NCBI RefSeq assembly: GCF_015706575.1 | Contig: NW_024037050.1 | Location: 2,232,001 to 2,296,000 of the forward strand | Direction of reading: 5' to 3' | DNA from: Patiria miniata | Taxonomy: Eukaryota; Echinodermata; Asteroidea; Valvatida; Asterinidae | DNA: 64,000 nucleotides | Part shown: positions 9,554-18,830 of the stretch, piece by piece | How positions within the stretch are numbered: the stretch's first letter is position 1 | Layout of the letters: every line of letters begins with the position of its first letter | Position numbers and translations under genes: made by a program | Notes under the pieces: generated by a model | Told to the model about the DNA's origin: nothing | Database searches by the model: none | The model's input: the letters and a program-made list of their open reading frames with translations, nothing else

Positions 9554-10433
9554 CACACTCACTGGGGCTCCTTCAATGGCAAAAATATTGTGCAAGATAT
9601 TATTTAGATAATCCATCAAATTTGAGGGTTTTTTAACAACAACAAAAATCGGCACTAATGGAGTACAATTTTATAGATTGTAGATACGTTACATTTGTTA
9701 TTTATTTATTTATTTGCAGTCTTATTTAAACAGGGTGGCCTCCTTAGTTAAAAACTGCTTTCCTTGTGGGCCCTGAATTTTAAAAAATACTTTAAAACAA
9801 TTAATTAAAGTAATATTTAAAACAAATACAATTATTAAAATATAAACATAAATTAATGTTAACTGATTAAGCAAATAGATAAAGCAATAAAAGATAACAG
9901 CATGTATATGCAGTAAAAAAAACACACAAAATATTACGACAATCATGAACATAATTTACATGTACAATTATATCAAAATAGTAGAGCAGCAAATAAATGA
10001 AACAACATAACATTAGTAAGAGAGATGCAATCACATAACAGTGTAAAGTAGACCATAATATGACCAATATAAAACACATCCACTTTAAAACCAAATAAAT
10101 AAAATGACCAATATAAAACACATCCAATTTAAAACCAAGAGATGTCAAAAAGAACCCCAAGAGATGTCAAAAAGAACCCCCAAACCATAGGAAATCTCCC
10201 CCCCCCCTAAAAAAAGGTTAAAAATCACTCGCGCAAGCGGCGGCCATATGGATTTCCAGCATGTATTGTAGTATTTGTGATCACGTGGCCATGTAATTTA
10301 TAGTATTCAGTGGATACTTGACAGTTGCACAGGAAAACATGGCTTTGACGCCTAAAATGCATATTTCCAATGTTTTTTTTAAAGCAAAATGACCGAATTT
10401 TATGATTACTACAAAATGACAGAATGTTATGTT
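9554..10433. other. AT-rich intronic stretch with short tandem repeats
   Basis: No gene is seen. A TTTA microsatellite stands at about 9,698-9,715. Two short tandem duplications lie at 10,057-10,180: a ~43-bp unit containing ATGACCAATATAAAACACAT and a 22-bp unit AGAGATGTCAAAAAGAACCC. The long minus-strand frames at 9,722-10,160 are hydrophobic only because the DNA is AT-rich. Confidence 0.5.
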
Positions 10434-11815
10434 TGACAGTATTTAAAAATCGGTTTCCCTAGTAACCAGGGCAACTGATATTTGGCATTATCTACCAATG
10501 TAGGTATCTTTACCACATTAAAGAAGTCTTCTCCGTGCTAGTTTCACGTTTCACCTAGAAACTAGATTTGTTTATCAATATTGCTATTTCCTTTTAAATG
10601 AGACATCGAACTAAAACATCCACCGAGGTCCGACGTTTAGTTATAGAATTATTTCTTCACAAAATTCGAAATATTGGCTTCCAGACAATAATTTGGCTCT
10701 CGCATAGAGGGCTCACTATGTGCGCAAAGTGAAAGCCCCTTTTTCAGAGGGCTGCAGACGCCTAAATTGGAATGAAGTATTTTTTCGTCAATACAAACCA
10801 TACACATTGAAAATACGTTAGGAGCAAGAGCACGGGTGCATCTGGAAAGATACAACATTTGCAAACATCAAAAAACGAAATGATCAAACTACATGTATCA
10901 CGAAATACCTTACTGGATTGTAAATTATAGGGAATGACAGTCTAAAGCATCCTGTAAAATCTTGGTTCCTGGTGTGCTGACATTTTCAAGAAAAAGTGTA
11001 TTTTCCAATGCTTTTAGTTATTTATTTCATGCAACATCCGATAGCGCAATCGCCAGAGGCAGGTGGATAAATTGATGAATTTACAATAACAAAATTAAAA
11101 TGAGCAAACTTGCAAAGGAACCAAGACAGCAAAACATTGAATTTAAAAAAAACCCATAAAATGTACAAGATGAAACAGGCTCACTCTAGGTCTGACTATC
11201 AATCCATAAAGGAAAGGTCTCATATTAAAAGCAACGTAAAATACATAATGGTGATCCCGCAAATATATTCTTCAAAACATTAAAACCTTCTAATTCTATC
11301 ATTAGTGGCACAATTCCGCAATTTGTTGTTACATTTTCTGCAGTACTATGAGTAACTGAATTAAAATCATAATATATATCAAGGCAACAACAAAAATTAG
11401 CACCTATTTCTCGGACAGAAGATGTGCACGCGTGATTAAAGATTGTATACCGCGCGTGCTCCTCAAAAAATGGATTTCTTTTCTCCTAACGATCTTTCAA
11501 ATTGTATATTTTGCTCTAACGAAAAATCTTCTTTGTTCCGATTTTAGGAGTCTGCAAACCTCCAAAAAGGAGTATTTTGCGCATAAAAGGAACCGGTCTG
11601 CAAGAGCCAATTATTGTCTGGCAGCCAATAAATCAAATTGTGTGAGGAAATAATTCAATAACTAAACGTCGATAGATTATTTTTCGTTCGATATCTCATG
11701 CAAAAGTTAATAACTTTTATATTCCTAGGAAATAGCAATTAAAAAATAAAACTATTTTTTCGAGGTGAAAGTCAACAATAGCGCGGGAAACCCGTTGTTA
11801 TTCCCATCAGTTTGA
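10434..11815. mobile_element. Inverted-repeat element, ~1.4 kb
   Basis: The left arm (clearest at 10,540-10,865) and right arm (11,440-11,760) are reverse complements with moderate divergence. Shared words include AGACAATAATTGGCTCT-like, GTTAGGAG, TTATTTCYTCACA and GACGTTTAGTTAT. The arms are over 300 bases with about 570 bases of unmatched sequence between them. There is no gene. The right end stops close to the start of the second copy of the 550-bp direct repeat. Confidence 0.6.
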
Positions 11816-11845
11816 CGGCAAACTTAGATTTGACGCATTTTATTG

Positions 11846-12403
11846 AAAGGGCAATTGAATTGTTTTAATGCAATCCTTGAAACTGCACCTTTGTTTCCCT
11901 TTTAACTTGTTTTAAATATTCATTTTGCTACTTGAAAGGGCATTTTGGTGCCCTTTTGGTTTTTATGCTGGTGCGAATTTCCATATTTGTGAACAAAAGT
12001 GTGCTGTCATTTCAGGCAGAAACCTCAATGTTACAGCTATTTCAACACCACAATTTGCCAGAATGTCCAATATTTTAGTATCGTACATTTCCGTTTCTTT
12101 GGTGATTGTTGTTGTTTCAGTATATGATGGTAAGCCAACGAGAACATGTTCCCACAAACGTTTGCAGTGAGCACATTTTGGGTTCACAATTTGAACAGAA
12201 AAGCCCTAAAGTGAACAGTGCCTTTCTGAAATGACATCATAACAGCAGCGCCCCCATTTGTCAGAAAAAAGCATGAACAATTTTGAAATGTAAAAAAAGT
12301 GCATTTTTCAATACAATTAACCAAAAGGGATGTCAGATAGTTTTCATACATTTTAAGAGAAGTAGAAACTTGCTCAAATTATGTTCTCAAGCATAAGATT
12401 CAG
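11846..12403 (+). repeat. Dispersed repeat, copy 2 of the ~550-bp direct pair
   Basis: Same orientation as 7,934-8,462 and about 3.9 kb away. The two copies flank the region that holds the MITEs at 8,524-9,553 and the inverted-repeat element at 10,434-11,815. Confidence 0.65.
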
Positions 12404-12454
12404 CGAAAATGTACAGATGCAATAATGAGAGCCGGACCACTATGTATAACTTAC

Positions 12455-12536
12455 CTACAAGCCCACACAAGGAACGTTGCAAACACAAAGCTTGAACGAC
12501 CAAAAGGATAAGAAAAGTGTGTATTTCCCGCTCCAT
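12455..12536 (-). CDS. Secreted lectin-like gene, first exon: signal peptide
   Basis: On the minus strand an ATG at 12,536-12,534 opens MEREIHTFLILLVVQALCLQ, then RSLCGLV, and stops at a strong donor, G|GTAAGTTA, at 12,454. The peptide has a short charged start, a hydrophobic core (FLILLVVQALCL) and small residues near a likely cleavage site, as expected of a signal peptide. The exon ends in phase 1, the phase at which lectin exon A starts, and it lies upstream on the same strand with no other gene between them. Linking this exon to the FTP and PAN exons is inference. At least one exon, coding the start of the FTP domain, is missing from my model. Confidence 0.6.
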
Positions 12537-12649
12537 ATCGGAGATAAATTCTTCCTCCTATTCCGGGAGAGAGGACCGACTCTGGTATAGTGTTCAATGA
12601 CTGCCACAGTTAATGCGTGGTTCTATACAACTTCTCGCGATCATACTTC

Positions 12650-12700
12650 CAATGGAAATCCTTCCAATAACCTACTTCAAGGCCTCCTTATAAAACAGGT
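12650..12700 (-). promoter_or_regulatory. TATA-like box of the lectin gene
   Basis: GTTTTATAAGG stands on the minus strand at about 12,686-12,696, some 150 bases upstream of the signal-peptide ATG. That leaves room for a start site about 30 bases downstream and a 5' leader of roughly 120 bases. Position and sequence fit a TATA box; nothing else confirms it. Confidence 0.4.
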
Positions 12701-13174
12701 GTAATTGCAAACTCGTCCATCCGTGAGGAAGCAACCCACGTTAGTCATAAGAAGCAAGGCGCACCGTTGGCAAACAACCCGCGCTTGCAATCAGTGGCTG
12801 TTCAAATTGCACATTTCGTTGTTTTGAGCCGTGTCACGGTTGTTATTGACGATCAACTTAAAAATGGCCATGGCCGCACGCAACATCGCAAGAAAAAGAT
12901 GAACCAACGTGGTCACGTCAAAATTGCTGATGTAAAAAAAAAATACGAACCGCACAAGGGAACAGACTATTTATAGATTGGACGTTTATGCACTGTCCCC
13001 TCCCCCCCCCATCACTCTTTTTCTGCTACCAGATTACTCAGTAGACAGAATGCAGAATGTAAAAGTTATGTTTCAAGTGTAAACAATGAAAAACAACGGT
13101 GTAGAATTTACTGGCGGGCGTACGCGTCCGTCGATGCTCTTATCTTCAATTCCTAAGTACAATTCAATATGTTA

Positions 13175-13360
13175 CAGTGGCGTAGCAAGGTAATTCATAT
13201 TGGGGGAGGGGGTAAATTTTTTTGAAAAAGGCACTCGCACATCCGTACTGAAATGTTGACACGTTTTTTTCTCCGGAGACTTGGCCTCCGTAAAATCCAA
13301 CAGTGGATGGGTGGGGGAGGGGGAAGTTACCATCTTCAGATAGGGGCATCAAATACCTGA
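13175..13360. mobile_element. Partial MITE of the 2,501/3,939 family
   Basis: CAGTGGCGTAGCAAGG is followed by G-rich sequence, ACTGAAATGTTGACACGTTT, GGAGACTTGGCCTCCGTAAA and G-runs. These match the interior of the elements at 2,501-2,886 and 3,939-4,349. I do not see a matching right end, so the copy is probably truncated. It lies between the lectin and UBE2V promoters. Confidence 0.55.
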
Positions 13361-13384
13361 AACAGTTTACCCACTGCTATTTGT

Positions 13385-13736
13385 CAAGAGCCCGTCACGT
13401 GGCTGGTTTTAAACGGTTGATAAAGACCGGCTGGCCTGCGCGGCTGGTACGGTCTTAAACACTTTTCCTATTCCTGGAATATATACGCGGGCGGCCAGCG
13501 AGCGGCCGAGATGCGGGGCGCCCTCTGTTGGGTACACATAGTTACATGTATTTTGTTTGCCATTTTCATGATTTTCTTCCCGATGCGATTATAGAATACA
13601 AATGTGAAGTCTGAAGAGTGAATTTACTCGTCATCGTATTCGTAGCACGCTATAGTACTCAAGCTAGTTTTCGCCAAACTAAGTGTGTTGCTGGTGATAT
13701 GATCTGTGTTTTTCAGGAACTTCTACATCAAAATGT
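13385..13736 (+). promoter_or_regulatory. GC-rich region upstream of the proposed UBE2V start
   Basis: 13,430-13,530 is unusually GC-rich and CpG-rich (GCGGGCGGCCAGCGAGCGGCC) and holds a TATA-like ATATATAC at about 13,482. It lies between two genes that point away from each other, with about 0.8-1 kb between the likely start sites. A shared promoter region is possible. This is inference from position and base composition only. Confidence 0.35.
13717..13736 (+). CDS. UBE2V: Candidate UBE2V start exon (tiny)
   Basis: TTTTTCAG precedes a 20-base exon GAACTTCTACATCAAAATGT, followed by a strong donor GTGAGT (13,737-13,742). The ATG at 13,733-13,735 plus one T would join exon 2 (CT GTT GAG GTG CCC CGC AAC TTT) in frame to give MSVEVPRNF. 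Some UEV proteins start almost directly at this point (the nematode protein begins MVDVPRNF), so a near-empty start exon is plausible. The phase fits exactly. No other ATG upstream of exon 2 gave a fitting donor on inspection. It remains a prediction. Confidence 0.4.
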
Positions 13737-13748
13737 GTGAGTATATAA

Positions 13749-15201
13749 TCCGAGTAACTAGGACTCTACGGATCGCTTTTTTAACATTTGGACCTGATGA
13801 TGGTCGGGTGATAGTATCACCCGACCTAGCCCCATAAATGTGGCCTATTTACTGGACTACCTCCGTAAACATAGGCCACACATCCACATGTACAAAATCG
13901 TGTCGCACTTTGCCTAATTTTGATTTTCACATTTAGGCGTAGTTTGTAGGGTTTTTTTGCTTTAGAAGCATACTCGCCCTCTTTATACAGGTTATAGGCT
14001 AATCAGAAAGTGCTGTCTTTTTCAGATGTCTAATTTTTGTGAAAATTCATGTTGAAATTTTGATACCAAACGTGTGCAAATGAATCTGGAAATTTCACGA
14101 AAATTAGACATCTGAAAAAGGCAGCACTTTCTGATTAGCCTATAAAGAGGGTGAGTATGCTTCTAAATAGCCCGACTGCGTCTGGCCGTACAGTACTATC
14201 GCAAGCTCTGTAGTACGGCCAGACGCCCGATGCTTCCACAAAGACTGAATTTTGTTGGCCGCCGATGTAGCGATTTTGCTACATCTTTCGATCGCGATTA
14301 TCTTTTCATCCAGGACACAAATTTCCAAAGTTAAGGTTTGTAGTCGTAGAGCAACTCATACCTTTTCGAAAAAACGTTCTTTGGTCTCAATATTTTCATC
14401 CATCTGGCCACAAGACGAATTTCAGTCATCAGATTCCACAAATATCGTCCCCCATGCGATCCCCCATGCGATTTCAAAATGGCGGCCGCGCTGTAATGTA
14501 TGCAATATGCGAGCGCGCCCGCGCAAACTCATGAATATGCATAAACAGTCTGTGACGTATGACCGTACGGCCCCGCTGCACGCACGTCTTAAAACACGAG
14601 GTCATACGTCACAGACTGTTTATGCATATTCATGAGTTTGCGCGGGCGCGCTCGCATATTGCATACATTACAGCGCGGCCGCCATTTTGAAATCGCATGG
14701 GGGATCGCATGGGGGACGATATTTGTGGAATCTGATGACTGAAATTCGTCTTGTGGCCAGATGGATGAAAATATTGAGACCAAAGAACGTTTTTTCGAAA
14801 AGGTATGAGTTGCTCTACGACTACAAACCTTAACTTTGGAAATTTGTGTCCTGGATGAAAAGATAATCGCGATCGAAAGATGTAGCAAAATCGCTACATC
14901 GGCGGCCAACAAAATTCAGTCTTTGTGGAAGCATCGGGCGTCTGGCCGTACTACAGAGCTTGCGATAGTACTGTACGGCCAGACGCAGTCGGGCTAGCTT
15001 CTAAAGCAAAAAAAAACCTACAAAGTAAGCCTAAATGTGAAAATCAAAATTTGGCAAAGTGCGACACGTTTTTGTACATGTGGATGTGTGGCCTATGTTT
15101 ACGGAGGTAGTCCAGTAAATTGGCCACATTTATGGGGCTACACCCGACCATGACATGTCCAAATGTTAAAAAAGCGATCCGTAGAGTCCTAGTTACTCGG
15201 A
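13749..15201. repeat. Large palindrome, arms ~600-815 bp
   Basis: The left arm (13,749-14,563) and right arm (14,601-15,201) are inverted copies around a 37-base spacer at 14,564-14,600. The inner ~300 bases read as identical: both arms translate to the same 104 residues in opposite directions. The outer parts differ at scattered sites. Each arm also holds a small hairpin in which GCGTCTGGCCGTAC pairs with GTACGGCCAGACGC. The left arm is longer because it carries a ~200-bp nested insert (13,965-14,166). There is no gene in it. It starts 13 bases after the proposed UBE2V donor. Confidence 0.85.
13965..14166. mobile_element. Small palindromic MITE nested in the left arm
   Basis: The ends AGAAGCATACTC/GAGTATGCTTCT are inverted and the inverted match runs on for about 80 bases (TTATAGGCTAATCAGAAAGT, TTTTTCAGATGTCTAATTTT), leaving a short loop. 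The matching site in the right arm of the palindrome lacks the insert and reads GCTTTAGAAGCTAGCCC in reverse complement. Flanking TA bases suggest TA-target insertion. Confidence 0.7.
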
Positions 15202-16200
15202 ATTCAGGTCATCTCGTACGCGAGCCAACTCGTACGCGACCAACTCGTACGCAGGACAACTCGTACGCGGACCAACGCGTACGCGAGTCAACTCGTACGC
15301 GAGTCAACTCGTACGCGGGATAACTCGTACGCGGACAAACTTGTACGCGGACAAACTTGTACGCGTGAGTATAGACTAGCAGCCGTAGCACAAGCATGAC
15401 AAGGGATTTTACTGAAACCGTAGGTTCGGGCGTGTAGGAAATTAGGGTCGGTCAGTTGTCCGGCACATTCTTTTTTTGTTAAGTTAAGGGTGTTACTGTG
15501 TGGTCCAAATTAGTTCATTTTTAAATCAGCTTGTCTTGCTCATAACAAAAAAGTTATGATTTGTTTTCCCAGACCACTCGCACACTGTCCGATCCTTGCT
15601 CACATCGTACGCCATACGACAAGATAATGCCACATAGTGAGAATTTAAATCTGTAGACTTCCAACGAAACATTGCTATAGTGGCCCCGCGCTATGTGTCA
15701 ATCAAATCGTTGTATGTCTTGACAAATTCTCCACACTAGCTGCGTGGTTGGAAGTGCATACCGTGGCATTGCACTACACATCGGTCGCAAAATGGATCTT
15801 TTTTAAAATTTATTTATCATTGAAACTTTTGAACTTGAACATCGTTGCATTTATGGAATTTAAAATTGTTGAAAAGACATATGGCTACAATCACAGTCAT
15901 TCAGTCATACAATCGGACTGTGATAAATCGTTAACTTTGGCGTGTGTTTTGGGGTAAACTTCAAGTTGGCGATCGTAAACATTCGGTCCGCGTACGAGTA
16001 GGCTGGCGTACGAGTTGGTTCGCGTACGAGTTGGCCTGCGTACGAGTTGTCTTGCGTACGAGTTGGCTGGCGTACGAGTTGGCTGGCGTACGAGTTGGCT
16101 GGCGTACGAGTTGTCTCGCGTACAAGTTGACCAATCCGCGTACAAGTTGTCTCGCTACGAATTGGTTCGCGTACGAGTTGTCCTGTTTCGGTTACTCGGA
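15192..16200. mobile_element. Foldback (TU/FB-like) element with minisatellite arms
   Basis: The element is 15,202-16,190. The left arm (to about 15,365) is a minisatellite of about nine units near ACTCGTACGCGRRCCA; the right arm (about 15,985-16,190) is about eleven units of the reverse complement (GCGTACGAGTTGGCTG). Between them lie about 600 bases of unrelated AT-rich sequence with no gene. Both sides are flanked by GTTACTCGGA (15,192-15,201 and 16,191-16,200), a clear target duplication of 8-10 bases. Long inverted arms made of short tandem repeats are the defining design of foldback elements in flies and TU elements in sea urchin. The family assignment is by structure only. Confidence 0.8.
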
Positions 16201-16289
16201 CTAGAGTATACATGTAATTGCAGAATACCCCGCCACGCGAAAATTACCCCCTAAATATAAATGGCTACGCAGTCGGAAAATGTTGCAGA

Positions 16290-16665
16290 AATGTCCAAAG
16301 TACATTCAGATGTCAGGAAGTGGATACGCGGATACAATATACGGGGTGGATTTGAGCACTGGAGGGTCTAAAGAGGGCGCTATTTCCCTGTATTAAGAAA
16401 TGCGGCCAGCAGGGACAACGTGAATTGAATGGGGAGCAGGGGTTAAATAAATTTAAGTCCAAAGTAGGTGCCAGGGAGTGGATACGGGGATACGGGGTGG
16501 ACTTTATTTTTAGCGGAGGAAAATATTTTTGAGAACGAAGCATCCATATCCATGTTGGAAAATACAAAAGGCAGAGACAACGTGAGTTGAATGGGGAGCA
16601 GGGGAAAAACGTCTAAGTCCAAAGTAGGTGCCGGGAAGTGGATATGGGGATACGGGGTGGCACAC
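16290..16665. repeat. Tandem repeat, ~155-bp unit, three partial copies
   Basis: Landmarks such as GGATACGGGGTGGA-like (near 16,339, 16,489 and 16,650), GACAACGTGARTTGAATGGG and AAGTCCAAAGTAGGTGCC recur in the same order about 150-165 bases apart. The first copy is the most diverged. It lies in UBE2V intron 1. Confidence 0.65.
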
Positions 16666-16707
16666 GCGTGTGGTTTTGGGGAAAAATCTCTTAACTTGTT
16701 GTACACT

Positions 16708-17151
16708 GTTGTGTTAGCGATCGTGAAGTGTAGGGCCTGGTTCTTATAACTATAAGGGAACAAAATCCACTTTAAAATTATTGGACCTACCAAACTTGTT
16801 GGCGACATTCTAAATAAACAGGTATGTCGTAGATAGAGGGCAGCGTTTTGATTTTTTGAGGGAAATTTGGGGGTAAAATGACGATGACAGCGCGGCGACA
16901 ACACTCGACCTGAAAATAAAGATGGCGATCACTGCGCGATGTACCGTGAGCCCGCACGGCGCGCTGAATCGCAAGGCACAAACCGCGCAGGAAAATCGTG
17001 ATTTCTATCCCAAGAATCTGTTCAAAATTGCAAAACGGGTGTCATTAGAATTGAGAAAAGTCTGCTTTTTTGAGCAATAAATTTTTTTTTTTTGACTCTT
17101 ATTTGATCAAAACAAAACAGGGGCCCTACACTTCACGATCGCCGTTGTGTT
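16708..17151 (+). mobile_element. hAT-like MITE, copy 1
   Basis: The element is 16,716-17,143. Its ends are inverted: RGCGATCGTGAAGTGTAGGG on the left and the same string in complement on the right. GTTGTGTT flanks both sides (16,708-16,715 and 17,144-17,151), an 8-bp target duplication. A second copy in the opposite orientation lies 66 bases downstream. Neither codes for anything. It lies in UBE2V intron 1. Confidence 0.8.
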
Positions 17152-17202
17152 GACATGGTTGACTTGGCAAATCTTGGGCAGATCTGGTATTTGTCAAATT
17201 TA

Positions 17203-17657
17203 GTAATATGGCGATAGTGTAGTGTAGGGCCCCTGTTTTGTTTTGATCAAATTAGAGTCAAAAATGTTTTTGTTGCTCAAAAATCGCCTTTACAATCGAA
17301 AGCAGACTTTTCTCAATCCGGATGACACCCGTTTTGCAATTTTGAACAGTTTCTTGGGGTAGAAATTACAATTATCCTGCACGGTTTGTGCCTTACGATT
17401 CAGCGCGCCTTGCGTGCTCATGGTACATTGTGCGGTGATCATCATCTTTATTTTTTGGGTTGCGTGTTGTCGCCGCACTGTATCGTACATCATTTTACCC
17501 CCAAATTTCCCTCGAAAAATCAAAACCCTGCCCTCTTTCTATGACATACCTGTTTATTGAGAATGTCGCCAACTAGTTTGGTAGGTCTAATAATTTTAAA
17601 GTGGCTTTTGTTCCCTTTATAGGAACCGGGCCCTTCACTACACGATCGCCGTAATAT
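17203..17657 (-). mobile_element. hAT-like MITE, copy 2, inverted
   Basis: The element is 17,210-17,650, the same family as copy 1 but in the opposite orientation, with moderate divergence. Its flanks GTAATAT (17,203-17,209 and 17,651-17,657) differ from those of copy 1, so the two inserted independently and do not form one large element. Confidence 0.8.
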
Positions 17658-18037
17658 GCGCCCATCAATTATTAATGTTATCAATTGTTACATGTATGTG
17701 TACAAGTACTACAACACTGGGTTAGGCCTATAAAAAAGTAACATGTAAGTAAAACACTTGTAAGTTGTATTTCTATCGATAGTACACCTTGGTTTTCAGA
17801 AAGGCTGTTGCTGGTGTGGGAAAGAATTCCGGTATACGGACACCACTTTTTTCAATAAATTTGTACACTCCAAAAAGTTACAACTTAAAATAATTCATTA
17901 TTTCCTATATTTTACCTCCTTGACTGTCGCCCTCTCCTTTCCTCTTAATAATCAGTTACTTAATCCAAGTAAAAAAAGCAAACAAGCCTAATAGATTTGT
18001 CTTGAAATCACAAGGTGAGGTGAAAATTGATGTGTTT

Positions 18038-18535
18038 TGCGGCTACCCCTAGAACTATGGGTCTTGTTACACAATACCCATGGGTACATGTAGGCATATC
18101 ATAGATTTGAGTTTTGGAGCAGCCGCTGTATATTTACCTCAAGACTATGCCCAGAACTTCTTGACATACTCCCGTTCTGTTTGCTTATGAGTTGAATCGA
18201 TCCCGATGGTGCAAAAAAAAATGATGAAAACAGTACCATTTTCGTACCGAAGCTACAGTTTGAGTTTTAACGTTTACGTGCACACGAAGCGTTGTTGGCA
18301 GGACGTCACTCAGAGTCTTTTGGTCTGTGAACTGACCACAGACACCGTCTACATGTACATGTAGGCCTACATGTATATAGTGCATGTCGCGGGCGGCGTC
18401 AGACGGGCCAATCACGAGGCCTCGTACTGGGCATAGTCTTGAGGTATATTATACAGCGGCTGCTCCAAAATTCAAATCTATGCCTACCTGCGGGTATTGT
18501 GTAACAAGACCCATAGTTCTGGGGGTATTTGGCGG
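18038..18535. mobile_element. Inverted-repeat MITE, ~500 bp
   Basis: The left arm (GAACTATGGGTCTTGTTACA, CAATACCC, GGAGCAGCCGCTGTATA, CTCAAGACTATGCCCAG) is matched in reverse complement by 18,420-18,535. The arms are about 120 bases and the middle about 260 bases. It ends about 120 bases before UBE2V exon 2. Confidence 0.75.
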
Positions 18536-18654
18536 CATATGAAAGGGTTCCGTATATGGGCCTCTTCCATTGGTCTTTTTTGTGAAGTGACTGAGCATTC
18601 TCATGACTTGAATTTTCCTTCACTTTCCCTCTCGTGGCTTTGTCTGTCACACAG

Positions 18655-18800
18655 CTGTTGAGGTGCCCCGCAACTTTCGCCTTCTGGAAGAGCTGGAAGA
18701 GGGCCAAAAAGGCGGTGATGGCACAATAAGCTGGGGACTGGTCACCGCCGATGACATGAAGATGATTAAATGGAACGGCATGATTATAGGGCCCCCTCGG
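18655..18800 (+). CDS. UBE2V: UBE2V (ubiquitin E2 variant), exon 2
   Basis: UEV proteins look like ubiquitin-conjugating enzymes but lack the active cysteine. They pair with UBE2N/Ubc13 to build lysine-63-linked ubiquitin chains, used in DNA damage tolerance and signalling, in nucleus and cytosol. This exon follows TCACACAG and reads [28 protein letters not shown] and MIIGPPR before [25 protein letters not shown] and ISWGL...MIIGPPR are near-invariant in the family. The usual GQKGVGDG is one residue shorter here. 146 bases, starting with two bases of a split codon and ending in phase 0. With exons 3 and 4 it gives about 136 residues, close to the family length of about 140-145. I cannot separate UBE2V1 from UBE2V2; invertebrates usually have one. 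Confidence 0.93.
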
Positions 18801-18830
18801 GTAGGTAGGGTGTCTGTACAGCATGTACTA

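Noticed and set aside
9722-10160. Hydrophobic minus-strand frames resembling membrane proteins
   Set aside because: AT-rich DNA gives Phe/Leu/Ile-rich translations; there is no conserved motif and short tandem repeats run through it.
14252-14912. Two open frames of over 100 residues with the same protein sequence in opposite directions
   Set aside because: They are the two arms of the 13,749-15,201 palindrome. No domain is visible and the identity is explained by the palindrome.
16919-16942. ATGGCGATCACTGCGCGATG before GTGAGC as a UBE2V start exon
   Set aside because: It ends in phase 0 while exon 2 needs phase 1, and it lies inside a MITE that has a second copy nearby.
16708-17657. One large foldback element made of both halves
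   Set aside because: Each half has its own inverted ends and its own target duplication, so they are two separate insertions.
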